A DNA stretch of 64,000 bases, from contig RPFO01000034.1 in NCBI GenBank assembly GCA_009746045.1, forward strand, positions 4,371,949-4,435,948, written 5' to 3'. Source of the stretch: Mesostigma viride. Lineage: Eukaryota; Streptophyta; Mesostigmatophyceae; Mesostigmatales; Mesostigmataceae. Below are positions 23,267 to 32,643 of the stretch, piece after piece. A model generated the notes under the pieces. The model was not told the origin of the DNA. It ran no database searches and was given only the letters and a program-made list of their open reading frames with translations. The position numbers and the translations under genes are program-made. How positions within the stretch are numbered: position 1 is the stretch's first letter; each line of letters opens with the position of its first letter.

Positions 23267-25334
23267 TGTCAAGGGTATATTTTACCCTATGTGCCCAACT
23301 ACCTGTTTATATTTAATTCTGGCCGTCATGTTGTAAACGGAGGACTAATTAGGGTTGCGTCATTATTAATCGCACCCGCCTACCGTATTTCAGGCCGATA
23401 ATTAAATAGGTTAGGAAGGGCTCGCCGTGATAATTACGGCACAGTTTATAGCACTAGAAATAGTGCCGTACAGCGAAAGTTATTGTATGCCGAAGTTGTA
23501 CTATTTCCGGCACAAGACTTAACGCACTGTAGGTGCCGACGGTACCATCCTCGGCCCACTATTCCGTGTTGGATATTTCTACCGACACGAGTTACTAGAT
23601 GCCCCGTACTTAATGCGCTGGCATGTTAGCAAGACTTCTAGAATGTACGACTCTGAAGTTAAGTCGTTAAGTTATTGTCTTGCGCATAGCCGCCACCTTT
23701 GGTGGATATAGGCACGATGTTTGTGCTCGATGCCTTCACCTTACCTGTCCTAGCTGTCAGCTATGGACGATAATGGTCCCCACCCGGGAACCGCACCATG
23801 GCTTTGGCGGTCAAACGGTGGCAGTCCGTAACCTAAATATGAAATGAATAAATCGTCTATCAATTGTCTCAAGCAGTCTTGACGACCAAGGAATCAACCA
23901 AATTTCTGACACAAAGCCATTACACAAATTCACCCTATGGACGTCAATTAGCGAGACCCGCCTGAAAATGGCGAGAGACGTAATGTATTTTCATGCATTA
24001 TTATGGTCCGGAGGTTCGCGGCGTTGCTGTCGTCAAGCCGCATTGTAATTCCAGGAACTGGCCCAGTGCCGCGGCCTGATCAACCGCAGGCCTTATATTG
24101 CCAGATTCCAGGAAATTTTCCCCAGATTCCAGAGTGTGGCCGCGGCACTCATGCCAAATGCTGCTGAAGCTAGAGCCATACACGAGCTCAAGTTCAAATC
24201 GCGGCGGAGGCGAATTCGCAGCCCTCTTTGTGAAATTTCATTTTTTGCTGGGTGATCATGTCGGCCAGGCGCGGTATCCGCCTGCATTCTATGACTCGAA
24301 TTTTTGTGAAGGCCGAGAAGCTAAGTGCGCAGGAGCCCAGCTGCCGAGAAGCCAAGTGCCGCAGAGCCGAGAAGCCAAGTGCGCAGGAGCCCAGAGCCGA
24401 GAAGCCAGTGCCATCCACGAGTTAAGGAAATCGGGATTTTTTGTTCCGGTTCATGTCATCGGGTTCTGATGCTAAGCCCTGTATTCAAAAGCACACATTC
24501 GGGTTTTTTGTTGCTAATCCCCATGTCCAAAAGCACAAGTGTCAACCTCGCCTAAGCTCCAGTTTTTGTTGCAATGGTTCACCATGGAATGTTATCCCAA
24601 GTAAGGGGGGCTATACACCCTACCTAAGCTAAAGGAAAAGTTACAACCATTGGATTATACCATAGTACTGGCTAGTTGAGCAAGGGGGGTGTCAAGGGTA
24701 TATTTTACCCTATGTGCCCAACTACCTGTTTATATTTAATTCTGGCCGTCATGTTGTAAACGGAGGACTAATTAGGGTTGCGTCATTATTAATCGCACCC
24801 GCCTACCGTATTTCAGGCCGATAATTAAATAGGTTAGGAAGGGCTCGCCGTGATAATTACGGCACAGTTTATAGCACTAGAAATAGTGCCGTACAGCGAA
24901 AGTTATTGTATGCCGAAGTTGTACTATTTCCGGCACAAGACTTAACGCACTGTAGGTGCCGACGGTACCATCCTCGGCCCACTATTCCGTGTTGGATATT
25001 TCTACCGACACGAGTTACTAGATGCCCCGTACTTAATGCGCTGGCATGTTAGCAAGACTTCTAGAATGTACGACTCTGAAGTTAAGTCGTTAAGTTATTG
25101 TCTTGCGCATAGCCGCCACCTTTGGTGGATATAGGCACGATGTTTGTGCTCGATGCCTTCACCTTACCTGTCCTAGCTGTCAGCTATGGACGATAATGGT
25201 CCCCACCCGGGAACCGCACCATGGCTTTGGCGGTCAAACGGTGGCAGTCCGTAACCTAAATATGAAATGAATAAATCGTCTATCAATTGTCTCAAGCAGT
25301 CTTGACGACCAAGGAATCAACCAAATTTCTGACA
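23267..25334 (+). mobile_element. Element H: short non-coding LTR retrotransposon (TRIM-like)
   Basis: Two LTRs of 645 bp, 23267-23911 and 24690-25334, which look identical. Ends are canonical, TGTCAAGGG...TTTCTGACA. The duplication TATAG is at 23262-23266 and 25335-25339; B has one copy at this place. A purine tract (GAGCAAGGGGGG) lies just before the second LTR, so the element reads left to right. The inside (23912-24689) encodes nothing recognisable; it contains GAGAAGCCAAGTGC repeats at 24315-24410. It is a different lineage from A, since it has TG...CA ends. Confidence 0.92.
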
Positions 25335-25779
25335 TATAGGAGCTTGTGTTTTGCATGTGCTTCGCGTAGATGTTGTGTCTGGTTCGATAAGGGGCAGCAG
25401 ACCGGCGCCGACTCCCGTCTGGGGGTCAGCAATGTTTTCTGATGAGCTGTTGTGGGTGATCTGTGGGGTTTCGCCTAAGGTCCTGAAGGTTGTACATACT
25501 TCTCAAGTTCTTAGCTGAACACCTATGGGCTGCCACAGTTGGCCAACCTCTTGTACATGGGTAACACAACGAGCCTCCCGGGAAGGGATAGGGACTCATT
25601 GTAATTTGTTTGTGCTCCTGAACCAGTATGGGTGCTATGTACATATAATAAGGAATCCAAGCTGACTGTCATGCCCAGCGGGTTGTGACTTGTAGTCGGG
25701 GAGGATGTCCAGTACCCATTGTGTGTGTTTGTATGTAGACTTGTGTGAGCTGCTACAGCTCAAGAAAAGAAAGGATTGG

Positions 25780-26467
25780 AGTTAACGCCAAGCGCATAGG
25801 CGTGATCCTGATTTGGCATTTCTCTGCGATTCCAGCGGCACCGGAACGAGTTCATTCCGACAAGTATCAAGAAAGTTATGGCATTCCGACTTCCCGGTCG
25901 CGCGCGAGCGCGAGCCGGCTGTTCTTCTAAGTCGGACGTGAATATTTGCCGACGACATATGGGGTCGACAGTAATTCCTGGGCTGACAGGAATTAGGTGC
26001 TAAACCTACGACGGTATTGGATTAATACGTCGTACGCAGGAAATAGGAACCTTAACCTGTGGTCTGTTGGTACCGCAGGCTTAGTCCTAGGTGCAGATGC
26101 AATAGTCACTGTGGACTGTGCTCTGTGGTCACTGTACCTGTATGGCAGACCTACTGTATAGGAACTGGGCGCTGTACAGGTAGTGAATACTGTACCGGGA
26201 GTGTTATTACTGAGCAGGCCTCCTAGGCTGCTCAGGACTAGCAAGCACAGTGCACAAGTATATAAAGAATAGGCCAGTGCCAATTGGGCATCTCTTGCGA
26301 GCCCGCCTCACGTGTGTTGCCTTGACTTGGCAAACGCGTGTACAAGCCTCAAGTGTGTGAGCGCTGTAACATTATCCAATTTTAACAAAGCTCCGTTTCC
26401 AACCATATTCACACATTGCTGCATTGCAACCATATCCTTACATATTGCGTTCATAAGAACGTTAACT
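25780..26467 (+). repeat. Element A 3' LTR
   Basis: 688 bp, AGTTAAC...GTTAACT, TATA box at 26259-26266, followed by the duplicate CTAGC. Confidence 0.93.
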
Positions 26468-26700
26468 CTAGCTTATCCTCTTTCTTTTTTGGATCAAACC
26501 TGGGCCTACACAAGGCCATGTTGGAGGTTGTGGTCGTTCCTGCAGGTGGCTGCTGCTGCTGCTGCTGCTGCTATTGCTGTTGCTGCTGCTGCTGCTGCCG
26601 CTCCCCGCCCTCGTGACGTGTTGGTGCAGACTCTTGGGTGCCGTGTCCTCCCCCGCCCTGGTTGCCCCCCCTCTCTCCGTCATCCTCCCCCTCGTCCCTC
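26468..26700 (-). pseudogene. Element C gag start with polyglutamine
   Basis: Minus-strand frame running from just after ORF1 (PQPKRRRDEGEDDGERGG) through a polyglutamine tract coded by the CTG repeats at 26549-26597 to RPRFDPKKKEDKL at the border of element A. It joins in frame with 4597. Polyglutamine in Gag is unusual and the tract may vary in length. Confidence 0.65.
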
Positions 26701-27954
26701 CTACGTTTTGGCTGTGGCGTGCATGCCTCCTCCGGTGCCCTTCGCTTTCAATGCTGGCTTCAGCGAGGCCACCAGCCTCGCCACCGTGTCGGCTAGCCTG
26801 CCATGCTCCGCCGGGGTGAGCTCCCTCCCCTCGTCCAGCATCTGCTGGGCCAACTGGAGTTGCCTCCGGATGTCCTCCCGGTGCGACAATGTCGCTGGAC
26901 CGGGTTCGCCCCGGTGCGTCACCCTGGTTCGCGCCGCTGTGCCATCTCTGTTAGATATGGTGTGCGTGGGCTGCGACATAAAATGGTACAATTGCTCGGT
27001 GGAGATCCGCTCATCCGGCATTAAACCAAACTCAGCTCTTACCGCCTCCCCCATGCATCCCCTCACAGCAGCCTTCTTGATGTTCTTGGACATACGGCGT
27101 CGCTGCTTGAGCATACGCCGCTCCAGCCTGCCGACGCTCGCCTCCCAGATGGCCAGCTTCCGGCGGTAGCGCTCCTCGGCTTCCCTACGAGCCGGCCCCT
27201 GCAGTGGTGCCAGCTCGGCGACCTTCCTGTATTTCCAGGACTTCATGTCGCGGGTCAGACGCTCACACCGCACCTTGGTGTGAGACATCTTCACCCTAAT
27301 CCTCGCCGCGAGCGCCTCCGCCCTGTCGCGCTCTTGCTGCCCGCGCAGCTTCCTCTGCTCAATCGCAACGCGCCTGCGCTGCTTCTTCGCCCTCTCCGCC
27401 TTGAAGACCTCCATCCTCCGCTTCGCCTCCTTCTCGCGCTCCTGCATGGCTGGTGTCATCTCCACCAGGTCTTCCGCGTCCGACGCCGACGGTCCCGTCA
27501 GGGAAAACTCGGACTCTTGGAGAACCCCGTCGATCTCCCGCGGGATCGTCTCAGACCTGCGAAGACGTTGAAAACACGCCAGGTCGCCCCGCCTGACCAC
27601 CTCGTAGGTCGGCGAGGCCGGCCTTCTCAGGGCCGCGCGGACCCGTGCAGCATCCTCCATCTGCATTGCCCTCTCACGTGACCGCAGATCCTGCCGCCTC
27701 TCCTCCGCGGACTCCTGCTCAGCAAGGCGACGTGCCAGAACAGCATCGGCTTCCACCTGCGCCGAGCGTGCCTCATCTGCCGATGAGGGCTGCATGCCAA
27801 ACAAGCCGAGAGAGCTGGACTCGGACTCCTCGCCCGACTCCCCGCCAGTCTTCTCACCCGACGAGGTGACGCCCGGCCCCGCACCACATGGTGCATATGG
27901 CGGACCCCGCGGAGCACGTGCCACCACCGGCGTCGAACCCCTCACCCGACGCAT
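26701..27954 (-). CDS. Element C ORF1: 417-residue helical protein before Gag
   Basis: Intact ATG-to-TAG ORF. The N-terminus is Gly/Ser/Glu-rich (TSSGEKTGGESGEESESSS). Residues of about 70-290 are rich in Arg, Glu, Ala and Lys in a pattern expected of long coiled coils (VLARRLAEQESAEERR, EREKEAKRRMEVFKAER, RRMLKQRRRMSKNIKKA). A more ordered end carries LMPDERISTEQLYHFMSQ and LQLAQQMLDEGRELTPAEH. No family is recognised. The position just before Gag of element C, with an ORF in the same place in A, suggests a particle or RNA-binding role (inference). It overlaps the Gag start in another frame at its 3' end. Confidence 0.6.
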   Translation of the reverse strand: MRRVRGSTPVVARAPRGPPYAPCGAGPGVTSSGEKTGGESGEESESSSLGLFGMQPSSADEARSAQVEADAVLARRLAEQESAEERRQDLRSRERAMQMEDAARVRAALRRPASPTYEVVRRGDLACFQRLRRSETIPREIDGVLQESEFSLTGPSASDAEDLVEMTPAMQEREKEAKRRMEVFKAERAKKQRRRVAIEQRKLRGQQERDRAEALAARIRVKMSHTKVRCERLTRDMKSWKYRKVAELAPLQGPARREAEERYRRKLAIWEASVGRLERRMLKQRRRMSKNIKKAAVRGCMGEAVRAEFGLMPDERISTEQLYHFMSQPTHTISNRDGTAARTRVTHRGEPGPATLSHREDIRRQLQLAQQMLDEGRELTPAEHGRLADTVARLVASLKPALKAKGTGGGMHATAKT

Positions 27955-28070
27955 GAGAGCATCCCGTTTCGTTTAAGTGGTCAGCCGGAGCGGCTGCTTA
28001 GGTTTTAGCGGGCAAGTGTTCGAAGCGCGTCATTGGTGAATTACTCGGGAACTTGGGTTTCCCCGCGAAA

Positions 28071-28124
28071 CTCCAACCGCACGTTCAGATTTCCAAATCT
28101 CAAGTAAAGTTCGGCGCAACTTTC
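28071..28124. repeat. Left end of a tandem repeat split by element E
   Basis: Bases GCACGTTCAGATTTCC onward match the second unit of the array at 34430-34480. The rest of this unit continues at 34327 after element E. This confirms that E landed within the array. 27955-28070 is the leader of element C with no other feature seen. Confidence 0.8.
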
Positions 28125-28553
28125 AGTTGAACGCCCTTCACCGCTGGCTAGCACGCCGGCGATGGAGACGGGATTTTTGTTGTTTGGGGAACCGATTGTG
28201 GGAGGCTGAGCCCGCAGCCGCCACTGATTGCTATTGAACCCTTGCTGCTGGCCAGGCCGCAAGGAGCTCAGCGGCGCGGCGCTAACCGATAAGGCATGCT
28301 CGAGCCTCTAACCCGAGACTACCGGTAGGCTACCGGATAGTGCATGCTCGAGCCTCTAACCCGAGACTACCGGCACTCAGCGGATCTGTGCTACCGAGGG
28401 CGACGGTTCTCTGACCGTCCCGGCGCGCACTGGCTTCCGTACCTTGCTTAGGCACCGACTAGCATCTAGACACCAATCTTTGATGCCCACCTGACTAGGC
28501 GCCCAGGCCGGCGACTACCGGCCAGCGGATAGATGCCACTCGGGAGCACAACT
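28125..28553 (-). repeat. Element E 3' LTR
   Basis: 429 bp. It contains two copies of GCATGCTCGAGCCTCTAACC within about 80 bp (28294-28372). Identical by eye to 33893-34321. Confidence 0.95.
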
Positions 28554-28891
28554 CCCATACTTTCTTTTTAAATAATTATCATAAATTATTTAAAGCGAGG
28601 GGCAATAGGGTAGCACTGACCCTACGTACGTTCAAGTAGAGAAACACGTAACGGCACACTGACCGTCCCCAAATCCTAAACCCCAAGGAGGGTGCCCTAC
28701 GCTGGGATCTGAGCACGCCAAAAACACCCGGGCTTTGCTCCCGGCCTCCTTTTCTACTTGGGTGCAACTGCACCACATGCATCATTATTAGGCACACTGG
28801 CCGCCTGTCAGGTCTAGGGAAATGTATTCACAGATGAAAGAAGCGCCCATTCCCATGCAAAAAGACGACAGGTCACACGGTAAAAAAAAAC

Positions 28892-30850
28892 TCATGTCAT
28901 CATGAGCTGCCGCAGCAGCTTGTACTGAGGCCCCGACAGCATCGCTGGCTTGGTCAAGGCATCGGCAATATTCTCGCTCTCGGGGATCCACCGCCGCTCA
29001 TCCAACACCGTGGCGGACTCGGCCAACACAAGGTAATCTAGTTTGGTGGTGGAGGCGAGCGGGTTATTCAGAAACTCAATTATTGACTTGCTATCTGTGC
29101 ACAGCCGCATGCGGAGCGACAGCGCCACGCGGGCCTTATCCGCAATCCATTGCAAAAGATGCTGCACATAACACGCATGGTCGACAGCGGAAATGAACGC
29201 GCGACACTCCGCGCGATTGCTGTCTACCACTACCCGCTGATGGATGCGGCTATACCAGTCGACAATAGTGGGCTGCCCAGTGGGGCTATCAAGAAAAAAG
29301 ATGGCCGCCTCCCGCGCGCGCAGCTGCGTGATGGTACGCGACTCCAGGTTCGCGTCAGAGTAAATGGTCATTGCCACCGGGCGGGTGATATCAACCCCCC
29401 ACACGCGCAGGCCCGGTGACGCCAAGACTTGCGTCCGAAGATGCTGCGCTCCCATGCCCGCAAGCACGGCGTCGGGCGCACGCGCGTAGATGGACAGGTC
29501 GGGTCGCACCGTGCCCGCGAGCCACCCCAGCTGGCCGCGCAAGTGCGGTCCCGCGGACGCATCCAGCCGCTCAGGCAGCGATTGCGCGAGCTTGTCGGCG
29601 TATTCCTGCTTGGCCGCCATGTCAATGCACCAGCCAACCGGTGTGCGGTGCAAAGTGTAGGTTAGGCCACAGAAAGGGACGGGGGTGTCGGGGTCCAGCC
29701 ACAACGTGCGGCTAGTGGGCAAAAGCTTGGCCACAGCGGTTATGAACTGCCGGACCCACGCCCGGGGTCCAATAAGCCGCCAGTCATCCCCATGCCATTG
29801 CATGAACGCGGGCTCGTGTGGGTTGGGTGTGTGGATGTGAAAGAGGTTGCTATCGATGCGGGAAAACACCGCCCCCATGCTAGCAAAGATGCGTTCAGCC
29901 GTCTTGCGAAAGATGATGGGGCTAGACTGCAGGCCCTCCACACCAAGGAGAAGCCGCAAGTACACACACCGCAGCTCCCCCTGCCACACCAAAGGGACCT
30001 TGACCACATACACCGTGCCACGCCACACTTCCTCGGCCACTGCCGGGTCGCTATGGAGAAAGGCCCGCTGAAAATCTGAGCAGGCCATGGCATAGTCCAA
30101 CCCCCGATCCAACAGCCCCAAGAACACCGATGTTAACACCCGGCTAGTGGTCTGCGACAGCCCGGGCGTAAACAATTCCTCCTCCGACAACTCAGACGAG
30201 CCCCTAAACTCCGTGACACAGGGCCGTACATGAAATGTGACAGGGTCAGTGGGGAGGACCTGCTTATACTTGAGCACAAACTTCAAGTTCAGCTTTACCG
30301 CCCCTTGCGGCACCTCCATCAACTCCCCATACACCCCATACATCGCCCACTCCAGCTGCGCGCGCAAGAAAGCCGCGCGCCACTTATGGAACTTGACAGG
30401 GTCACGGCAGTCCTCCTTAAACTGCGGATAACTAACAGGAGATTTAGTGGCGATGCTCCAGGGAAAAATGCCAAGACTGCTGGGGTGACACTTCTGCGGC
30501 TGCGTGACATCGGCTACCAGCGGCTCTGCCGTATATTCCGCCCCGCGAATGGCCCCTACTGCAGTGGCATAATCCTCAGGGTGATTAATAGCCTCGGGGG
30601 GACCCCGGCCCGTGAGGGCTGCAAGCGCTACGTGATATTGGTACAAGCCTATGCTCCCCACCCCCTCGAGGGTCACCAAGCCGGCTGACACAGAAAACCC
30701 GGGGAGGGAAACAAAAGGGTTACCTATGAGGGTGATCCCCTTGTAACCCTCTAGCACTTGCACAGGGACATCTACCCCTAGGATGGGCATGAGCACCTGC
30801 CCAGCCACCTTATAGGCCCGCTGCCCGTCAAACCCCGCAACTCCTTCCAA
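28892..30850 (-). pseudogene. Element E pol, second part: PR end, RT, RNase H
   Basis: 652 codons, numbered from 30850. PR end: GFDGQRAY then LIGNPFV (about 41-47). The conserved pre-RT block (SYPQFKEDC, WRAAFLRAQLEW) leads into RT: LNLKFVLKYKQ, HVRPCVTEFRG, D259 in CSDFQRAFLHSDP, LLLGVEGLQSSPIIF (like the LYGLKQSPR region of Copia), and the active site QWHGDDWRL (353-356). Connector LRGQLGWLAGTVRPDLS. RNase H: D499, E548, D586, D630 in ENIADALTK. RT copies RNA to DNA; RNase H removes the RNA. The frame differs by one base from the upstream ORF, with the switch near 30845 right after SWKE, so one indel separates them. Everything else appears intact. Confidence 0.88.
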
Positions 30851-32640
30851 CTACTGGGCAGCAAAGGGTAATAGGCCTCGGCCGCCGCCGGGCTCGTGAT
30901 AGACACGCCTGCCATGGTATCTATGGCCGCAATATGCCTAGAGGGAACATCATGAGCTTCAGTCACAACCGTGGGGCACTTATCTGGCATGACGCGGCTG
31001 ACTTGTGCCGCACCCCCCGCTGCCGCCGCCTTGAGCTTGTCCGCCTTGAGCAGCTGTCGGAGGACGTGGGCCAGCTGGGAGCCCACGCCCGCGCCTGACG
31101 ATGTGTCCGGCGCCGCCACGGTGGGCGCTGCTGGGGTCGCGGGGAGGGGCTGAGGTAGCGCCCCCGCGTCGACCCCGGGGACTTGCTCCGGCGCGGCGCC
31201 TGCAGGGGGGTGGGCAACAAGCGCATCATGCACAGCCACCCCAAGTGGGGTGGGTAGGACAGGTTCCAGCCGGGCCCGCTTGGCCGGCCGGCTATCCACA
31301 TCCCAACCGAGCTGGCGGCTGTGCTCCTTGGCCGCCTGGACCTGGGCATCGGACGCCTTGTACCGATACACCTTATCCCACGGGATGAGATAGTCCCTAT
31401 GCTCCCAGTGCACCTTCACCCGCCTATGCACCCAGTCCAAATCCACCACCATGCCTGGCCCTTGCATCTGCCCCCGCTTGCCAAAGGAATTCTCCTTGTG
31501 AAACAAGACCAACTCCCCCAGCTCCCACTCCTGCGACAAGTCAGGCTGGGTGCGGTCTAACTGCCGCCTAACCTCAGCGGTGGTAGCGAGGTGGGCCTCC
31601 CAATGGTCTGCCACGTCCGGAGGGTAAATGCCCGACTGCAGCCCCCGCGCGGTAATAAGACCTAGTCCCTGGGGCAGCTTGAAAAGCACCTGGCTGTTGT
31701 ACTTGTCCATGAGCAAGCGGCACCACAGCGCGCGTTGTGCATAAGGCTGCCCCGCGGGCTTGAATCCTAACCCGCTGGCCTGCTGCTTGGCTGCCATGCC
31801 CTTTACGCTGCTGATGTGCCTATCAATCAGCCCCAAGTTGCCATGGTCCTGCCGCCCAGCAATAACCACCATCTCACAGCCCTCCCGCCCCACAATGCAA
31901 TCAAATTGTTGGTCCAACATGACCTCAGAAATGGGAAAGAAGTGAGACATGGCAATGCGCAGCCCCCGCCACAAGGACTCCTCTACCATGCTTGGCAGGG
32001 GCTCGATGGCTAGGAACTTGGTATAGCGATCCATCAAGACCAAATAATAGTCCCCCTCCTCCAAATGCATGACATCCCCCACTAACCTCCCCCGGTACGG
32101 GGAAGGAGTCTTAGCATGCCAGCGCCTACGCTTCTTCCTGACACTTGCGCATGCGTGGCACTCCTCTAACTCCGCCTGAGCGACCTTCAACCCCGGCGCC
32201 CCCATAAGCCGAGTCGCCCAGTCTAGCGTTTGCCCCGCCACATGACCCACCGCAAGGTGAATCTGGTGAGCAAGCATCCGCAATCCTATGGCCGTGGGGG
32301 TGGTGCCATCCCCTTCTATGCTAGGCACCTGCCCCGCCAAGCTCTCTGCATGTGCATTCCTGTCGGCAATGTGCTCTAGTGAGGCCTTACTGAGGCGGCG
32401 ACCCAACTCCACGTCTACGTGAGGGGCTACCTCGGCATCTGCCGGCACTATCTCACCTGAAGGGGTGAGCTCCGGAAGGGCGTGTTCAGGCTCTATTGCG
32501 ACCACGCTGGGCACGCACTCCTGATCAGCTGCAGCACTTGCACTTCCATTCTGAACCACGGACGTGGGAACATTAGGACTACAAGGCACAGCATCCTCAC
32601 GCCTAGCCGACTCACCGCGACACACATCACCTCTATGACG
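30778..32640 (-). CDS. Element E pol, first part: integrase and protease start
   Basis: Open in the same frame as Gag from the codon after the UGA. Numbered from 32625: an acidic linker of 120 residues; INT zinc ligands H123, H128, C156, C159; catalytic D184 (GDVMHL), D238 (VMLDQQF), and D268 in GLIDRH where C and A have Glu. The spacing of 29 residues is the same. An INT C-terminal domain (LGELVLFHKENSFGKRG) runs to about 420, then a Pro/Ala linker and the protease start with D569 in AIDTMAGVSIT. The frame then runs into a stop at 30778 after the PR frameshift. INT inserts the cDNA; PR would cut the polyprotein. The last acidic residue being Asp could weaken INT. Confidence 0.87.
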   Translation of the reverse strand, partial: RHRGDVCRGESARREDAVPCSPNVPTSVVQNGSASAAADQECVPSVVAIEPEHALPELTPSGEIVPADAEVAPHVDVELGRRLSKASLEHIADRNAHAESLAGQVPSIEGDGTTPTAIGLRMLAHQIHLAVGHVAGQTLDWATRLMGAPGLKVAQAELEECHACASVRKKRRRWHAKTPSPYRGRLVGDVMHLEEGDYYLVLMDRYTKFLAIEPLPSMVEESLWRGLRIAMSHFFPISEVMLDQQFDCIVGREGCEMVVIAGRQDHGNLGLIDRHISSVKGMAAKQQASGLGFKPAGQPYAQRALWCRLLMDKYNSQVLFKLPQGLGLITARGLQSGIYPPDVADHWEAHLATTAEVRRQLDRTQPDLSQEWELGELVLFHKENSFGKRGQMQGPGMVVDLDWVHRRVKVHWEHRDYLIPWDKVYRYKASDAQVQAAKEHSRQLGWDVDSRPAKRARLEPVLPTPLGVAVHDALVAHPPAGAAPEQVPGVDAGALPQPLPATPAAPTVAAPDTSSGAGVGSQLAHVLRQLLKADKLKAAAAGGAAQVSRVMPDKCPTVVTEAHDVPSRHIAAIDTMAGVSITSPAAAEAYYPLLPSSWKELRGLTGSGPIRWLGRCSCPS

Positions 32641-32643
32641 TCA
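32641..32643 (-). promoter_or_regulatory. Candidate Gag-Pol readthrough stop (UGA-C) of element E
   Basis: The only stop between Gag and Pol, which share one frame; the next base is C. Element A has the same layout at 17238-17240. Inferred role: a small share of ribosomes reads through to give Gag-Pol. Confidence 0.55.

Larger units (their letters stand above)
20838..25779 (+). other. Element A 3' UTR, split by X and H
   Basis: Element-A sequence is at 20838-21084, 23204-23266 and 25340-25779, matching 15479-16285 of B almost base for base. The comparison with B gives the exact borders of both insertions. No coding signal. It ends in a polypurine tract before the LTR. Confidence 0.85.
4598..26467 (+). 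mobile_element. Element A: full-length LTR retrotransposon (Gag-INT-PR-RT-RH), nested host
   Basis: Two 688-bp LTRs (4598-5285 and 25780-26467) differ at only about four positions by eye and both begin AGTTAAC and end GTTAACT. The 5-bp duplication CTAGC flanks the element (4593-4597 and 26468-26472). The inside carries ORF1, Gag with a zinc knuckle, and Pol. It has been split by element B in Gag, and by X and H in the 3' UTR. A purine tract (AAGAAAAGAAAGGATTGG) sits directly before the 3' LTR. No TGG-type primer site follows the 5' LTR; the next bases are CAAATTACAAGC, shared with B. Several frameshifts make it non-functional now. Confidence 0.93.
1548..28119 (-). mobile_element. Element C: outermost LTR retrotransposon, interrupted
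   Basis: A minus-strand element with ORF1 (27954-26701), Gag (about 26700-26468, resuming 4597-3471) and Pol with INT, PR and the first residues of RT (3702-1548). Element A occupies 4598-26467 and has duplicated CTAGC on both sides. If A and one duplicate are removed, the Gag frame runs through the joint without a shift (KKKEDKL on the right side meets VFPGLPEGH on the left), which proves the two halves belong together. On the left, C is cut by element F. Its own LTRs were not identified: the 3' one would be off the window, and the 5' one may lie in the repeats after 34322. Confidence 0.85.
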
